From Toxotes chatareus (Eukaryota > Chordata > Actinopteri > Toxotidae): 64,000 nucleotides of DNA. Below, in pieces: positions 49,960 through 61,529 of this stretch. Numbering within the stretch: the first letter of the stretch is position 1; each line of letters starts with the position of its first letter. A program made the position numbers and the translations under genes. The stretch spans positions 17,871,501 through 17,935,500 of the forward strand of contig CM028899.1 of assembly GCA_016801885.1 (NCBI GenBank), given 5' to 3'. The notes under the pieces are model-generated. The model ran no database searches, had not been told where the DNA came from, and saw only the letters and a program-made list of their open reading frames with translations.

Positions 49960-51305
49960 CAGTGGGCACTGTTACATAACAGGTGACTGCAGACAGATTA
50001 GAGACTAAGATCAAGCAGTGACAGATGAAGACAGAGTCAGAGATGATGAGACAGAGAAGGAAGAGAGAAGAAAACTTATTCCCCTGTGCTGTATACACTC
50101 TTCCCTAAAGAGTCACTGTATTAGAATGAAGAAACACTCCTTGAATTAGAAAAGAGACAAGTCATATCTAGACCCAGGGAGCACAGCCTGACAGGAACAT
50201 GCAGACGAAAGAACAGGGAAATAATTACGTAATAAAATAAATAAATTTAAAAAGTCATATATATTCACAATCTGACCTTTTCCCATATAAACAAGCACAA
50301 ACAAAAATAGAGCAGACCTGCTGCAGCTTGGCTGGGTTGTTACTTATCATCAGTAGTGAGTAAAATATGAGAGAAGGAGCAAGGGCATTTCTCTCACCTC
50401 TTGGGAATACAGTAAAAACCATGTTTCACACACACACAACCCAAATTGGTCACACTCCATTGTTCTTAAACTGCTGATGCCACCAGATTAAATGTTGAGT
50501 TCTCTAACGTTAATGAATCCCCATGGCTCATGTCATTAGTTGGGTTTGGGGTCAGCTCAGTGTCAATGGCGTCTCTTTCTCCCTCCCAGCCACTTTCACC
50601 ACTTTAAGTTATGTCCCTGCCTCTTTTTCTCCTCATTGCATTAAAGGTCCTGCTTTACATGATGTCAAATTGTTAACTGTGTAGCTTACAATTGAGACCA
50701 TCACAGAGGAGATAGGCAGCCTCTATACTCCATTTCAGAGAGAACTACACGGTGTGATATTCTAATGTGCGAGCTAATCAAACAACTCACTTCCCACTCA
50801 GATGAGACACAGTGGGCCCTGTTATCATGCCTGAGCTGTTTGTTCAGGCAAAGAAGTATTTCCATCAGGTGAACAGAGGATACTCTGTCACTCGTTTCAG
50901 CTCGTTTGCTAGCATGATGACACACACTTAAGGTGACTGCGTCTAATTGGGAGGTGACGTGCATGGGCGGCTCAGTCACAGTCGTCAGTGAGGATTTGTT
51001 GTTGCATCACCTGCAACATAAAAATGTTTCTAATTTCCTATTTATTATTTATATTTAAGAAAATAACTGAAGATAGATAAGGGTGTAATGAAAATGAGCT
51101 TTTCTACCTTTTACTTGTTAAAGTGTATTTTTTTCTTTAATAATATTAAACATTTGTTATGATCTAATTTTCATACAAAAATATATGAATTGATTCCCGT
51201 GTTGTGACTCATTGTCTCATCCGTCTCTTTCCATTTCTGTTGTCTCACTTACGTCTTCAGCTTAGCTATATTATCTGTACCATCAGAATAAATCAGTTAA
51301 ATAGC
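49960..51305. other. Non-coding stretch, no supported gene
   Basis: No exon or mobile element recognised. The minus frame 50701-50979 has no domain, though 50690-51000 has a balanced, non-repetitive composition that could be conserved. Confidence 0.5.
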
Positions 51306-51309
51306 TTGG

Positions 51310-51660
51310 TTTCATATCCCTATGTTAGGACAGATGAAAGCTATTGCCAACAGTCAGCAGCATGGCACTATGGATGGCAATGTCTGTTGGTTGGTTGGTC
51401 CACCACTTTGGTCCAGTTGTTATTATTCCAAATGGATTTCACTCAAAACCACAAATCCACCATGGTGGTGCTGGGAACCATCTGGGGACCATGAATGTCT
51501 ATATGAAATTCATGCCAATCACCTAATAGATGCTGAGATATTTCATAGATTTATGGCAATCCATGTGATAGCTGTTGAGATATTTCAGTCTGACCAACGC
51601 AGCCATCCCTTGAGTCACAGCTTGTGACCAGCGCCAACTGTGAAACCTAAAACATACTTT
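51310..51660 (-). repeat. Fish interspersed repeat, reverse orientation
   Basis: 'agcatggcactatggatggc', 'tgtctgttggttggttggtc', 'caccactttggtcca', 'actcaaaaccacaaatccac' and 'gctgagatatttca'/'gttgagatatttcagtctga' are phrases of a very abundant teleost repeat. Relatives lie at 1-95 and 29.92-30.20 kb. The frames 51204-51494 and 51322-51627 (+) run through it and are not genes. Confidence 0.75.
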
Positions 51661-52894
51661 CTCTGCCAGCAAAACATGTCACTTAGAGGTCTGTTTATTC
51701 TGTGAGCTCTGCGTATATTCAGTATGTGACTGTATGAAAATCAAGAACAGTGTGACTCCGAAAATATTCCCATTTGTTCTGGGGGGAGAAAAGAGAAAAA
51801 AAATCCAGAATTTTGATCATGATTCAGAGACTGGTCGCAGTGGCCTTTGAGTCAGATACTTATTGGTCCAGGCAGTGAATCGCACTAATCAAGTGATGTA
51901 ACAAACAGCAATAGCAGTGACGACACTGGTTCCAAGTCACCAGTCGTATTTATTTTTCATCCCCAACCTCATAAGCACACAGTGTCTGTTTTCCACAGTG
52001 AGTCGCTCATCATCCTCCACATTCAAAGTGTGTTTTAGAAGTGAGGATTTTTCTTTCGCAGATAATTTCAGTAACTTCAAGGTTGCTAATTTTGTGCTGA
52101 CGCAGATCGAGAGCAGTGTCATTGTGCTGCTGAAGTGGCAATTTCAAGTTTGCTCTTGTTAGTTTGCTCTTGTTAGGCAATTTTGTGGCTTGCCATTACA
52201 TTTATGAAATCTTAGTGAGTCATTAACTCCGGTGTCTAGTGTACTGAAGGACTCACACATAATAAAGGACACACAGGAGCTTTCTGCTCTGGAGGTTCAA
52301 TGTGTGTGTTCAAAGCAGTTTTCTCCTCTCCCTCCTAAACCCTATAAAACATGGATGCTTGTGTATTAACAGCTCTGTTTCCAGCTTCTGCCAGAAGATT
52401 CCTCTCAAGCTTTCTCTGGTCTCCAACATATAGAGGGTGGCAGTGGGAATAAGACTTTCTTCACATCCCACCTGGTCTCCATTTGCACTCTCAGTGCTCA
52501 GTCTTTCCTCTGGGTCTTATGACTTTTTTTTTCTGCCAATCCTGCCTTGATCCTTATCCTTTTCCACCTTCCACTGATCATAGTGGAGTTCTTAAGGAGT
52601 TATGAACCACGTACTTGCAGAACCTGGGTGTGTCAAAGTGGCAACACTTATTAAACTGGTAATTTTGCAGCTTCCCCACTGGGTCATATTTTTAACAAAA
52701 TGTTCTAAAGCCTGTTCTTAAGCTTTTTAGCCTTTTTTTTTTTTTTTTTTCATGTTTTTACACATTGCTTTTCAAATAACTACATAAATAATAACCTAAA
52801 AAAAAATTCTTTCAGATTCTTGTGTTGTGTTTATAACTTGGTACTAATACCACCAAGTGCCAAAAAAAAAAAAAAAAGTTATTGCTGGTTTAAA
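51661..52894. other. Non-coding stretch with T and A homopolymers
   Basis: Poly-T at about 52732-52750 and poly-A at about 52862-52877. The opposing frames 51917-52162 (+) and 51937-52122 (-) have no family signature. Confidence 0.5.
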
Positions 52895-53055
52895 GAACTG
52901 TTTAATCTTTTGGGGGAAATGCATTTATTCACTGTCTTTCTGAGAGTGAAATAAGAAGATTATGTAGTTGGAGGTGGAGTGAGGACCTAGCACACAGCAC
53001 ATATATATGCCTACCAACATCTCACTAAATCTCACTCACTGAGATCTTATATCTC
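52895..53055 (+). repeat. Diverged copy of the 46.3 kb fish repeat
   Basis: 'cttttgggggaaatgcattt', 'ctgagagtgaaataagaaga' and 'cctaccaacatctcactaaa' keep the order of the 46.27-46.56 kb repeat but with many substitutions. Confidence 0.5.
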
Positions 53056-56000
53056 ATAAAAGAGAGTCCAATAAGCCCTTGTCTTCACTCTTTAAGCTAA
53101 CCTAGACTGACCATGTCCCAATGAAAGCACTGCAACCCTTTCTCCTAAATATTACATTAGAGTTAGACTTGCCAAATGCGTAAAGTAACTACATCTCATT
53201 ACATTAACAGAAAACCTAATCCTGGTTATCTGTTTCATCTATATTCTTTGTGTGAATTCACTAGGTGAATTTTTGAACACCTGTAAGATTTCTGAACAAT
53301 CACAGCATATTGGTTACAAACACTTCAGCTCGAGCTCTCTTGGTTTATCTTGCCAGACTCTCAAACAGCCTCCACCACAGGACCAGCCAGATGAAAGAAA
53401 TGAAGTGCTCCTTGTGTCTTTTCAAGCATTCACAATTATTTAGTCACTGCTGTGTGTGTCTGTGTGTACTAAGGTATTGTAATTCTGTCCCTTCTCTCCA
53501 ATCTCATCTCATGAATACACAGCTGGCATAGAAAGGACACACTGAAAATGCCCTCCATCCATTATGCATGTGTTTGTGAGTCTGCATCCACAACTGTGGG
53601 GTTTTATGTGTGTGTTTAGTATACATATTTAAACACATACAGATCAGCAGTGTATTTTTCATGGTAATGGTTCTATTCCCTGCCTGCCAGACATTTAATG
53701 TCTTAACAGACAGATTTCCTCTGAGAAATAAGTTACGTTAATAGGCCTTTTTTTCATTTCTGTGTTTCCATAATCTGGCAGCAAGTTACACAGATCTGCT
53801 GTGTGGACATGGCTAGGAACTAATTCTATAGGAGCAGCAGATTTTGGATACTTCAGTATTACAGCAGTGCACTGGCCAGTAACTACTTTTACTGTAGAAG
53901 CAAACTAGTTATCGTACAGCTCAACTTGGGCTACAATCAAATTGCTTGCTTGCTAAAACATGACCAGAAATCGTAAAGATTGTTATTGTGTCATGTGACA
54001 ATCTTGGCCAATCACAATTCACTTAAATGCACGGCTTTCCCTATCATGACACACCTACAGTTTGAGAATCCTGTGGAGGGATTTCCTCAGTGTAAACCTG
54101 CTGAAACTTGCATTGCTCCGAAAATCTTACAAATATTTTCAATATATATTTAAATATTTCAATTTTTTTTTGCATGTTGATTTTATCTTTTATTTCCAAA
54201 AATAATTTTCAGAGCTTAATAAATATAGATTGAACTATTTTACACGCGAACCTGATGGATCACAGTCTTGGAAAGGAGAAGTTTTCTGCTTAATATTCTG
54301 CATAATTGTGGCCTGACTTTGTGCAACATCACTGTTGTTAGAGACTGCATATGGAACAGATCAGAAGGCAGCAGATGTAGTAATATTTGCAATACATAAG
54401 GATATGAGGAATAAAAGAGTATAGGCTCCTAACTGTGGTGAACTACAGAGCTGTTAGGAATCACTCATCAGTCTTCATCCTGCTTTGTTGGCATTGAAGC
54501 CATGATCGGAATACAGCTTTTTTTCTGATTGATCACATGTCAGCTGGTTGAAAAACAGAGTGAAAGTGGAACACGAGCAAAATGTAAATTAAAAGGTTTG
54601 TGTGAGTTTAGGCAGCGTTATAACAGCATGCCTTCACCAATGAAATGAAGTATTGTAAGACAAAAGTATGCTGAACTTTCTTGGTGCCAAAATTGTATCA
54701 CCACAGAATCTAACACGGCTCTCCACCCACCGTGGCACACAGTGACTCACCAAAATATCAAACTGACACTGGTGAGGAAATGATCCCAGGAAAACACCAG
54801 TTGGCCGATGCAGTGCTGTTTTCCACACCAACATGAAAACAGAGCCAAGTCAGCGAGGGTTGTATTTCCCTATTTTAATGCCAATATTGGTGGTAGTTCA
54901 TTTTTAAAATGACACAAACTGAATATATTTGGGAAATCCAGATTCCTTGAGTGAATTGCAGGTATCTAGAGTTTTCTAACTCGCAATAATGACACTTGAC
55001 TTTCACTTTTATTCCTGTAGTTTACGTTCATCATGGAATCCAATTTTCTTTTAATAATTTGAAAGTGTTGTTACCATGAAATTTCTTTGTCTGTGGTTGC
55101 AGAGGTGCAGAGACAGGAGAATGAAGCTTAGATTTTTTTCTTCTATGATTGGATTCACAAACAGCTGAATCTCTGACTTTCGACAAAGAACATAACAATG
55201 AAATCATCTCACAAAAAATATATATATTTTTAGCACGAGCCCTTCTCTGTTTCATAGCTGTGTTCAGTTGATGTCAGAAAGAACAGAAAGTCTGAGTTTC
55301 ATGCAGAACATCTGTGTTACATATTTATGAAAAAATATCACGGAAACAGACACACAACTTTAAATTATTTTAGGATGCGTTTCCTTTGAGACTGCCTGTA
55401 AACATGGCATTGGAAGAAACTGAACATCACTGTCTCTGTCACACACACACACACACTTTGGCATTTTCTCAATCTACATTTTCACTTTTCGTCCTGTCCT
55501 TGCCCTTTTCCTCTCCCCCTCCCCCAGCTGCTTTTCCTACTCTCAAGCCTCTCTCTTTCTCTTTCTCTCAATCCATTGCTCTTGCGCTCCCTCTTTCTTT
55601 TCTTATTTCATTCTTTGGTTTGTTTTCCTCTTGATTTATGACTACTAGCCATTCTCATATGCTCATGTTGTCTTGAGGCGGAAAGAAAGGATAGTATTTC
55701 ATCTGAGGGCTTAGAGGTTATACACACACACACACACATAACTGAAGTGCACCCACAAGCAGCACACATTGTGCTCATTCGCATCATGATGCTACAAACA
55801 AACACACAAGTAAATACATGCTGTTCCACGTGATAACGTGATTACTATTTGCCTAATACCTAATGGTTTTAACACTTGCACACTCACAAATGTGCACATG
55901 CATTTTGCCATCATCCAGCCACACACACAATCTTTTTTTTCTATATGTGACTTAGTGAATCTCAGTATCATTGTTTACTGCACCAAGCAGCCAATCAGAT

Positions 56001-56428
56001 TCCAAAACGAACGAAAGCTTTTAAAGTCACGGGCACATAAAATAACACATCTACTGCACATCCATCCATTTTCAGCTTCTAACACAAGCACTGATCAGCA
56101 TACACTCACACACTGACACACATGCCAAACAGATGTAAATACCAACAAGGTCATTTTTCTAAAGCCTTGAAAGCCACAGTACCCAGAATACATCTGTGAT
56201 TAACAACTACAGACCATTATCTTCCTTTTGTCAGTAAATTTAATTTACAAAGTTGTCTACCAGCTACTGAGTCACTTTGTAACTTCAGATGGTTACTTTG
56301 ATAAGTTACTGAGACTTTCTCATAAAGGGTCACAATGACATTCATTTAGAAACTGATTCGATCAAGATTTCAGTGACCATACAACATAACTGAACAGACT
56401 GGACAGGCACAGTGTTAAAGTGGTTCAA
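53056..56428. other. Non-coding stretch, no supported gene
   Basis: Short CA runs at 55441-55455 and 55723-55737 and a pyrimidine-rich patch at 55490-55600 explain the frames at 55386-55634 and 55608-55829. No element or exon recognised. Confidence 0.5.
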
Positions 56429-56429
56429 G

Positions 56430-56905
56430 ACTTATAATGGTCTTTTCTGAGGTCTTCCTGAAAAAGCTCTCAGAAGACTTTAGTTCATTCAGCAAGCTGC
56501 TGCTGCTACAGCCCTAACGAAGAAAAATGAACACATCACAGCAGTTCTCAGGCCTCTTCACTGGCTTCCTGTGTGTCAGAGAATAGGGTTTAAATTACTG
56601 CTGCTCGTCTGTACATCTCTCGCTGGCTCCGGTCCAAAGTACATCTCTGACTGTCTTCTACCATATGAACCTCTTCGGCCTCTCAGGTCATCATTAAGGT
56701 GCCAACTGTTCCCAGAAACTAAATATGGAGAAGCATCATTTAGTTACTGTGAACCACAACGCTGGAATCTGTGTTAAGAGACAAGGTTTCTTCTAATTTT
56801 CATTCTAACATTTTAATGATGTTTAGCTGCTTTCTTTTGTGTTTTTAATATATTATGTGAAGCACTTTAAATTGCATTTGCATATGAAGCGTGCCGTACA
56901 ACTTG
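56430..56905 (+). mobile_element. Decayed LINE tail (L2/CR1 superfamily)
   Basis: In the frame of codon 56448 the translation shows N-G-L-F-stop-G-L-P-E-K-A-L-R-R-L-stop-F-I-Q-Q-A-A. It then continues as H-I-T-A-V-L-R-P-L-H-W-L-P-V-C-Q-R-I (to 56588), K-Y-I-S-D-C-L-L-P-Y-E-P, R-P-L-R-S-S and G-E-A-S-F-S-Y, ending at TAA (56778). It is the same C-terminal region as in the 49.4 kb element but from a different subfamily. Two stops (TGA 56448, TAG 56481, the latter where the family has Gln) kill it. The 3' part holds 'tgtgaagcactttaaattgc' and 'gtgccgtacaa', like the usual 3' end of such LINEs. Confidence 0.85.
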
Positions 56906-58225
56906 TCATAAACACACCTGCTCTCTCCTACCTACTGCATGTTTCTCTTTAACCCATATATACTGCTCTTACAGGCTAATTAATTCCAGTCAGTTTTACT
57001 TTTAATCACTGCCTCACTCTGATTTGTATTCCACAGTACCTGACTCTTTTGCACACAGTATGCTGTGCTCATATGAACGAAAATAGCAGGTACATCTTCA
57101 CTGATCCTGCATGCATGATCTACTCTAACGCCTCGGCTTGCTGAGATGTAACCAATGATTCTTCCTTCCTCTTCTCTGTTTCTCATACTTTCACTTATTT
57201 TCTTTTTTCTTTGCGCATTGCTTGTAGTTTTTTTTTTCCTTTTTCCCACAGAAATGAATATGTAAATATGGGGAATATCCAAACTATGAAGCTGTCAGCA
57301 AAGAAGTTTTCTGACATGTTCCATCGTTATTATGCAGGCGTGTGTGCACTGCAGGTGTGCCGGTAACCTGGGAGATCAGTTTGACTGATTTGACATTTGA
57401 ATGGCAGATAAGAAACTGTTTAAACAACTTCTCTAAAAATAGGGAGGTGCTGGGAGATGAGCCGTGATCCTCAGGCATTATCTGCCAGCCAGAATGTGTC
57501 CCTTCTGAACCGTGTGGGTGAAGTTCACCTAAAAGTTGGACGTTTTACAAACAACAGCACATTTTAAGTTTCCTGCTGCAATGCACATGCTGCATGTGTA
57601 ATGCTGGAAAATGTCAGCAACATTTGAAACAGCATGACAAGCCCAACCCTTGCAGCACTCCAGCACACAGCTCCTTTATAACCACCACCCTGCTTAAAAT
57701 AATCTTAGTGTGCTCCCAAGTGCTTTTGTTTTCGCGACGTATCTGCTGTTTAGTGTGACAGAGTGCCACACCTCCCACAGTGACTTGCCTCTGTTACCTG
57801 TCTGAGCGCAGGTGACACTTTTCCTTTTCAGTGTTGCCAGTGACAACAGTTTTTAGACACACAGCTCGGTTACAAAGGCATGATTCGCAATGCTACGGGA
57901 AAATGAATAAAGCTGTGCAAAACAAAAGCCTCAAAAATGCCAAAAAGATTAAAAGAAGCTACTGTGATCAGACTGCAGCAGGAGACGTGATTTAAAGAGG
58001 AGGGAGAAAAATGAACAGCACACAGTCACTGCATCCTTGAAAAAAAATGAGAGACTTAGACCTTCTAGCAAATGATGAATTATGACTGGTTATCATGCTT
58101 TCCTTAACAATGTTAGTATATAAAAACACAGTCACACAAACTACACCATAATAATAATATATAATTTTTTGGATAGAGACCTGATATTTTTTTAGAAAAG
58201 GTTTGTTTGGGTTTTTTTTAAAAGA

Positions 58226-58235
<10 letters not shown>
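56906..58235. other. Non-coding stretch, no supported gene
   Basis: No exon or element recognised. Frames at 56980-57282 and 57284-57478 (minus) lack a family signature. Confidence 0.5.

Positions 58236-58259
<24 letters not shown>
58236..58259. repeat. Poly-A tract (about 24 A)
   Basis: A run of about 24 A. It produces the poly-Phe stretch in the 159-codon minus frame 57992-58471, which I therefore do not call a gene. Confidence 0.95.
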
Positions 58260-59099
58260 CAAAAAAGGCAAAATTTAAAAATGAGTGTACTTCCTGCTAT
58301 GGCCACATGGTAATTACTGAAGGCGACACAGAACACATCCCCTCCATGCTCTGGGGAAATTACACCCCTGTGTATAATTTCCATCAAGATGCAGAAAGGA
58401 TGTGATTTGAAAAATCTTGGTCTGTGAAGTATAAACTGTATATTTGATTTTTTTTTCATTATACTCAACATTAATATGAAAACAAGACAAGATGAAAAGC
58501 AGAGGCTCTGAACCTAAAACTAAAACCACAAAGGTAAGTCTGTCACAAACAATGGGTCAGATTAATATCTGATGTGATAATATTAATGAAAATATCACTG
58601 CTGGTCTAGTTCTCTGCCCACAGAGCGCACTTAAGAAGCAGGTTTCAGCTGCAAGTGAGTGAAAGTGGATCCATTAAATCTGCTTGACTTCATAACAGGC
58701 AGACAGAGATAATTGGAAGCTGATGATGCATACATCAACTTAAACAAGAAGAGGGATCACCTGTAAGACTGAATTGATTTCTTTGGTGGTGAAGTGGTGT
58801 TAATTGTGTGGTTGACAAGCAGCTTGTTAAACATGGGGCACAGCTGACAGCTTTCCGAGGGTGGAATCATGTCATATGGGAGCAACTGTCAGAGCAGCTT
58901 GACAGCTCAAAGCAACAATAAAGTCAAAGTGTTCAGTATGAAGCTGTCATGATGCCTTCTGGTGATCATTTTAGCTTGCTCCCACACATGCATTATGGTG
59001 AATTATACATTAGGGTACGAATCAAGATCAGGAAGTTTTGATGAAAAGATTCACTATTGAAAAAAACAGGTTTTAGTGGAATTGTTTGGCATCAGAGAT
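58260..59099. other. Non-coding stretch, nothing recognised
   Basis: No element, exon or RNA gene supported. Confidence 0.5.
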
Positions 59100-59470
59100 A
59101 AGCTGGCTGTGGTGTGTGTCTCTGTGTTCCAGAGCTGAGCAGGTACGCCAGTGAGACAGGCATAGATCTGCTGTTACAGGAGTTACTGGAGACAGACATG
59201 ACGCCAGAAAACAGGTTCACTGAAGCAGGTGAACCTGGGGCACAGGTAAAGCAATGACGAGTGCACAGAGGAAAAAAAGAACATGAGGAATAACCCTAAT
59301 CAAACTAGAAAGGTCAGCCTAACGTGTACCACAGTAGCTGAGCTGACCATCTGCAGTCTGCAGGACCGGTCTTTAAAGACACCGGTTTTGGTAGTGGATT
59401 GATGACTTGATGAGTTGCAGGTGAGTAGGAGAATTGGCGGGAAGGAGAAACTAGGTTGCCACGCCCAGAC
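59100..59470 (+). repeat. Possible interspersed-repeat fragment
   Basis: 'gtggattgatgacttgatga', 'gttgcaggtgagtaggagaa', 'ttggcgggaaggagaaac' and 'gccacgcccaga' recall the edge of a fish repeat that may be related to retroelement ends. No coding. Assignment is tentative. Confidence 0.35.
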
Positions 59471-59636
59471 CACAACACTCACACACATACATACAAACAA
59501 ACAGGGAGAGGAAGACAAGGCGGGGACTAGCAAGAAACACAGGGAAGGGGAGACACAGAGGAGGCACAGGGGACGAGGGAGAGAACTGCCTGAGTATAAC
59601 ACAATCATGTTCAGTGTGAACCTGGCCAAGACCTCC

Positions 59637-59654
59637 ACACACACACACACACAC
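59637..59654. repeat. Short (CA)9 run
   Basis: A simple dinucleotide run inside a CA- and GA-rich neighbourhood (59480-59680). It accounts for the Cys/Val-rich minus frames at 59300-59796. Confidence 0.9.
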
Positions 59655-60409
59655 TCAGACTCACAAGGTGAAAACAATACCAGCCATGCTGGCAACAAAG
59701 GATAACAGTACAGATCTGTGCACAACATGAGGCTGTTGGCACTGGGAGCTGTAGCTGCTTCTGTGTAAAACACTGTGTTAACTGTTCCAACAGCACTTCT
59801 CTGCTTTATTGATCTACCTTTTTCTCTGCATCATTACATGAGATGGAGAAGCCAAACATAAAGGAAACACACAGGTTTCTGCATACACATATTGACCTTT
59901 GAATAAAAGGCAGTGCAAAGGTGCCTAACAAGGTTTAAGTGTGCAGTCAGATATCAGTTTCAGTTGTGAAATCATTAAGTGTTTGATAAACTGAAGATGG
60001 ACAGAAAAACTCAGCTATTTTAATCCTTCATCACTACTGCTCGTGTGCAGAATATTGGCTTGTAATAAATTATAGTTTTCCCTGTATTAATAAAAAAAAT
60101 GCTTTTTCAAAACTTTTTATTAAATATAATTTTGCTTCCAGCAAACTAACCCAGCAAATGAACTTGTTCTAATGTGTGTGTTTGGCACCCAGTTTACACA
60201 GTTCAAACAAAAATATTTCTGCATTTACGCCACTCTGTGTGGATGCGCTGATGTGATTCTCAATGTGTCTGTGTGCACACGCTCATGAAACAGCACCTCA
60301 TTATTTCTACATGTTAACTGCTGCTGTGAAGCACAATTATCCTCTAAATGAGAAGAAAATCAATGTTTTTTTAAACAGCTAAACATCAACGGAAGACAGA
60401 GTATTTATT
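59655..60409. other. Non-coding stretch, nothing recognised
   Basis: AT-rich, with no element or exon supported. Confidence 0.5.
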
Positions 60410-60675
60410 TGTATATATGTGTGTGTCTGTGTGTGTCCGTCTTTGTGAGGACAAGTTTGATTAAAAGACCTTACAAAGTGAGGACATTTTGGCCATTCCT
60501 CACATTTTCTGACACACCTTCAAAGGGCGGTTTGAGCCTTAAGACTTGGTTTTAGAGTTCAGATTAGGATTAGGTTTAGGTTTAGGTTAGAGTAAGTGGC
60601 TAGGGAATACATTAGGTCAATGAGTGTCCTCACAAATATAGAAGTACAAGTGTGTGTATGTGTGTGTGTTAGCAC
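60410..60675 (+). repeat. Fish repeat with telomere-like core, flanked by TG runs
   Basis: It begins in TG-rich sequence ('gtgtgtctgtgtgtgtccg'). It then reads 'tttgtgaggacaagtttga', 'gaggacattttggccatt', a TTAGG-rich core ('ttaggattaggtttaggt', 60566-60592), 'gtggctagggaatacattag', 'gtcaatgagtgtcctcaca' and 'aaatatagaagtacaa', and ends in another TG run (60651-60670). This order matches an abundant fish repeat. It is non-coding. Confidence 0.75.
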
Positions 60676-61497
60676 AAAACTATACATTGTTCAGTATTTA
60701 TTCATAGTCAGTTATCAGTGGTGGATCACAGCAGCAATAACTCTGCTTCCACTGACAGATGAAATGGGAAATTAACAAATCACCATAATTTATTCAAATA
60801 CCCTTCAAAACACAAACAACCATTATTTCCAATGCTTTTGTATTCAAATGGAAAGCAGATATTAGTTTGATCCCTGGAGTTTGCTCTACATCCAAAACAC
60901 AGACCAATGTAATGACATGACATCTCACTAAAGAATCCTTTCAGGCACAAGGAGCGATTTAAAGTTTTTGTTGTCACTGGACAGACCTTAGATGTCACAT
61001 TTATAAGAAACCTAAAAATGTCAACTTAAGTACAGGTTCTGTAGAGTAAGATGGTGTCTCCAGTGGTTCTGCAGGAAATGACTAATGCAATACATGTGAT
61101 TGTGTGACTGTGATATGTTAAATTACAGAAAAAAAAAATCTCACTCACAATGCTATGCTAGAGGAGGGAGGTAAGTATTTTTTTTCTCAGCTTTTAATCT
61201 AGTAGTCACCTTCATGTGTATTCACCCACAAAAAAGAGTAAAAGCACATACTGTAGAGGCTGGTAGAGGCTGACTGCCCTCTTCCTGTCTTGCTGGGCCT
61301 GTTCAATACACTAAGACAGACAGAGACAACACTGGCAGGTATTTATTATGAATATTAAACATGTACATGCTCAAAACTACACATACCAAAGAATACACTT
61401 CAACACCTGTACACAATGTACGTCTGAGGAGAAACAGTCATCTTCAAAGCCACCTATCATTCCCATCTCTCATACACACTGATACCCACATTGTCTA

Positions 61498-61499
<2 letters not shown>
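60676..61499. other. Non-coding stretch, nothing recognised
   Basis: No element or exon supported. Confidence 0.5.

Positions 61500-61528
<29 letters not shown>
61500..61528. repeat. (CA)14 microsatellite
   Basis: An uninterrupted CA dinucleotide run of about 29 bases. Confidence 0.95.

Positions 61529-61529
<1 letters not shown>

Noticed and set aside
57992..58471. 159-codon minus-strand open frame
   Set aside because: Contains a poly-Phe stretch from a poly-A tract and no recognisable protein family.
59300..59773. 157-codon Cys/Val/Ser-rich minus frame
   Set aside because: Runs through CA/GA-rich simple sequence and a probable repeat; no domain or signal of selection.
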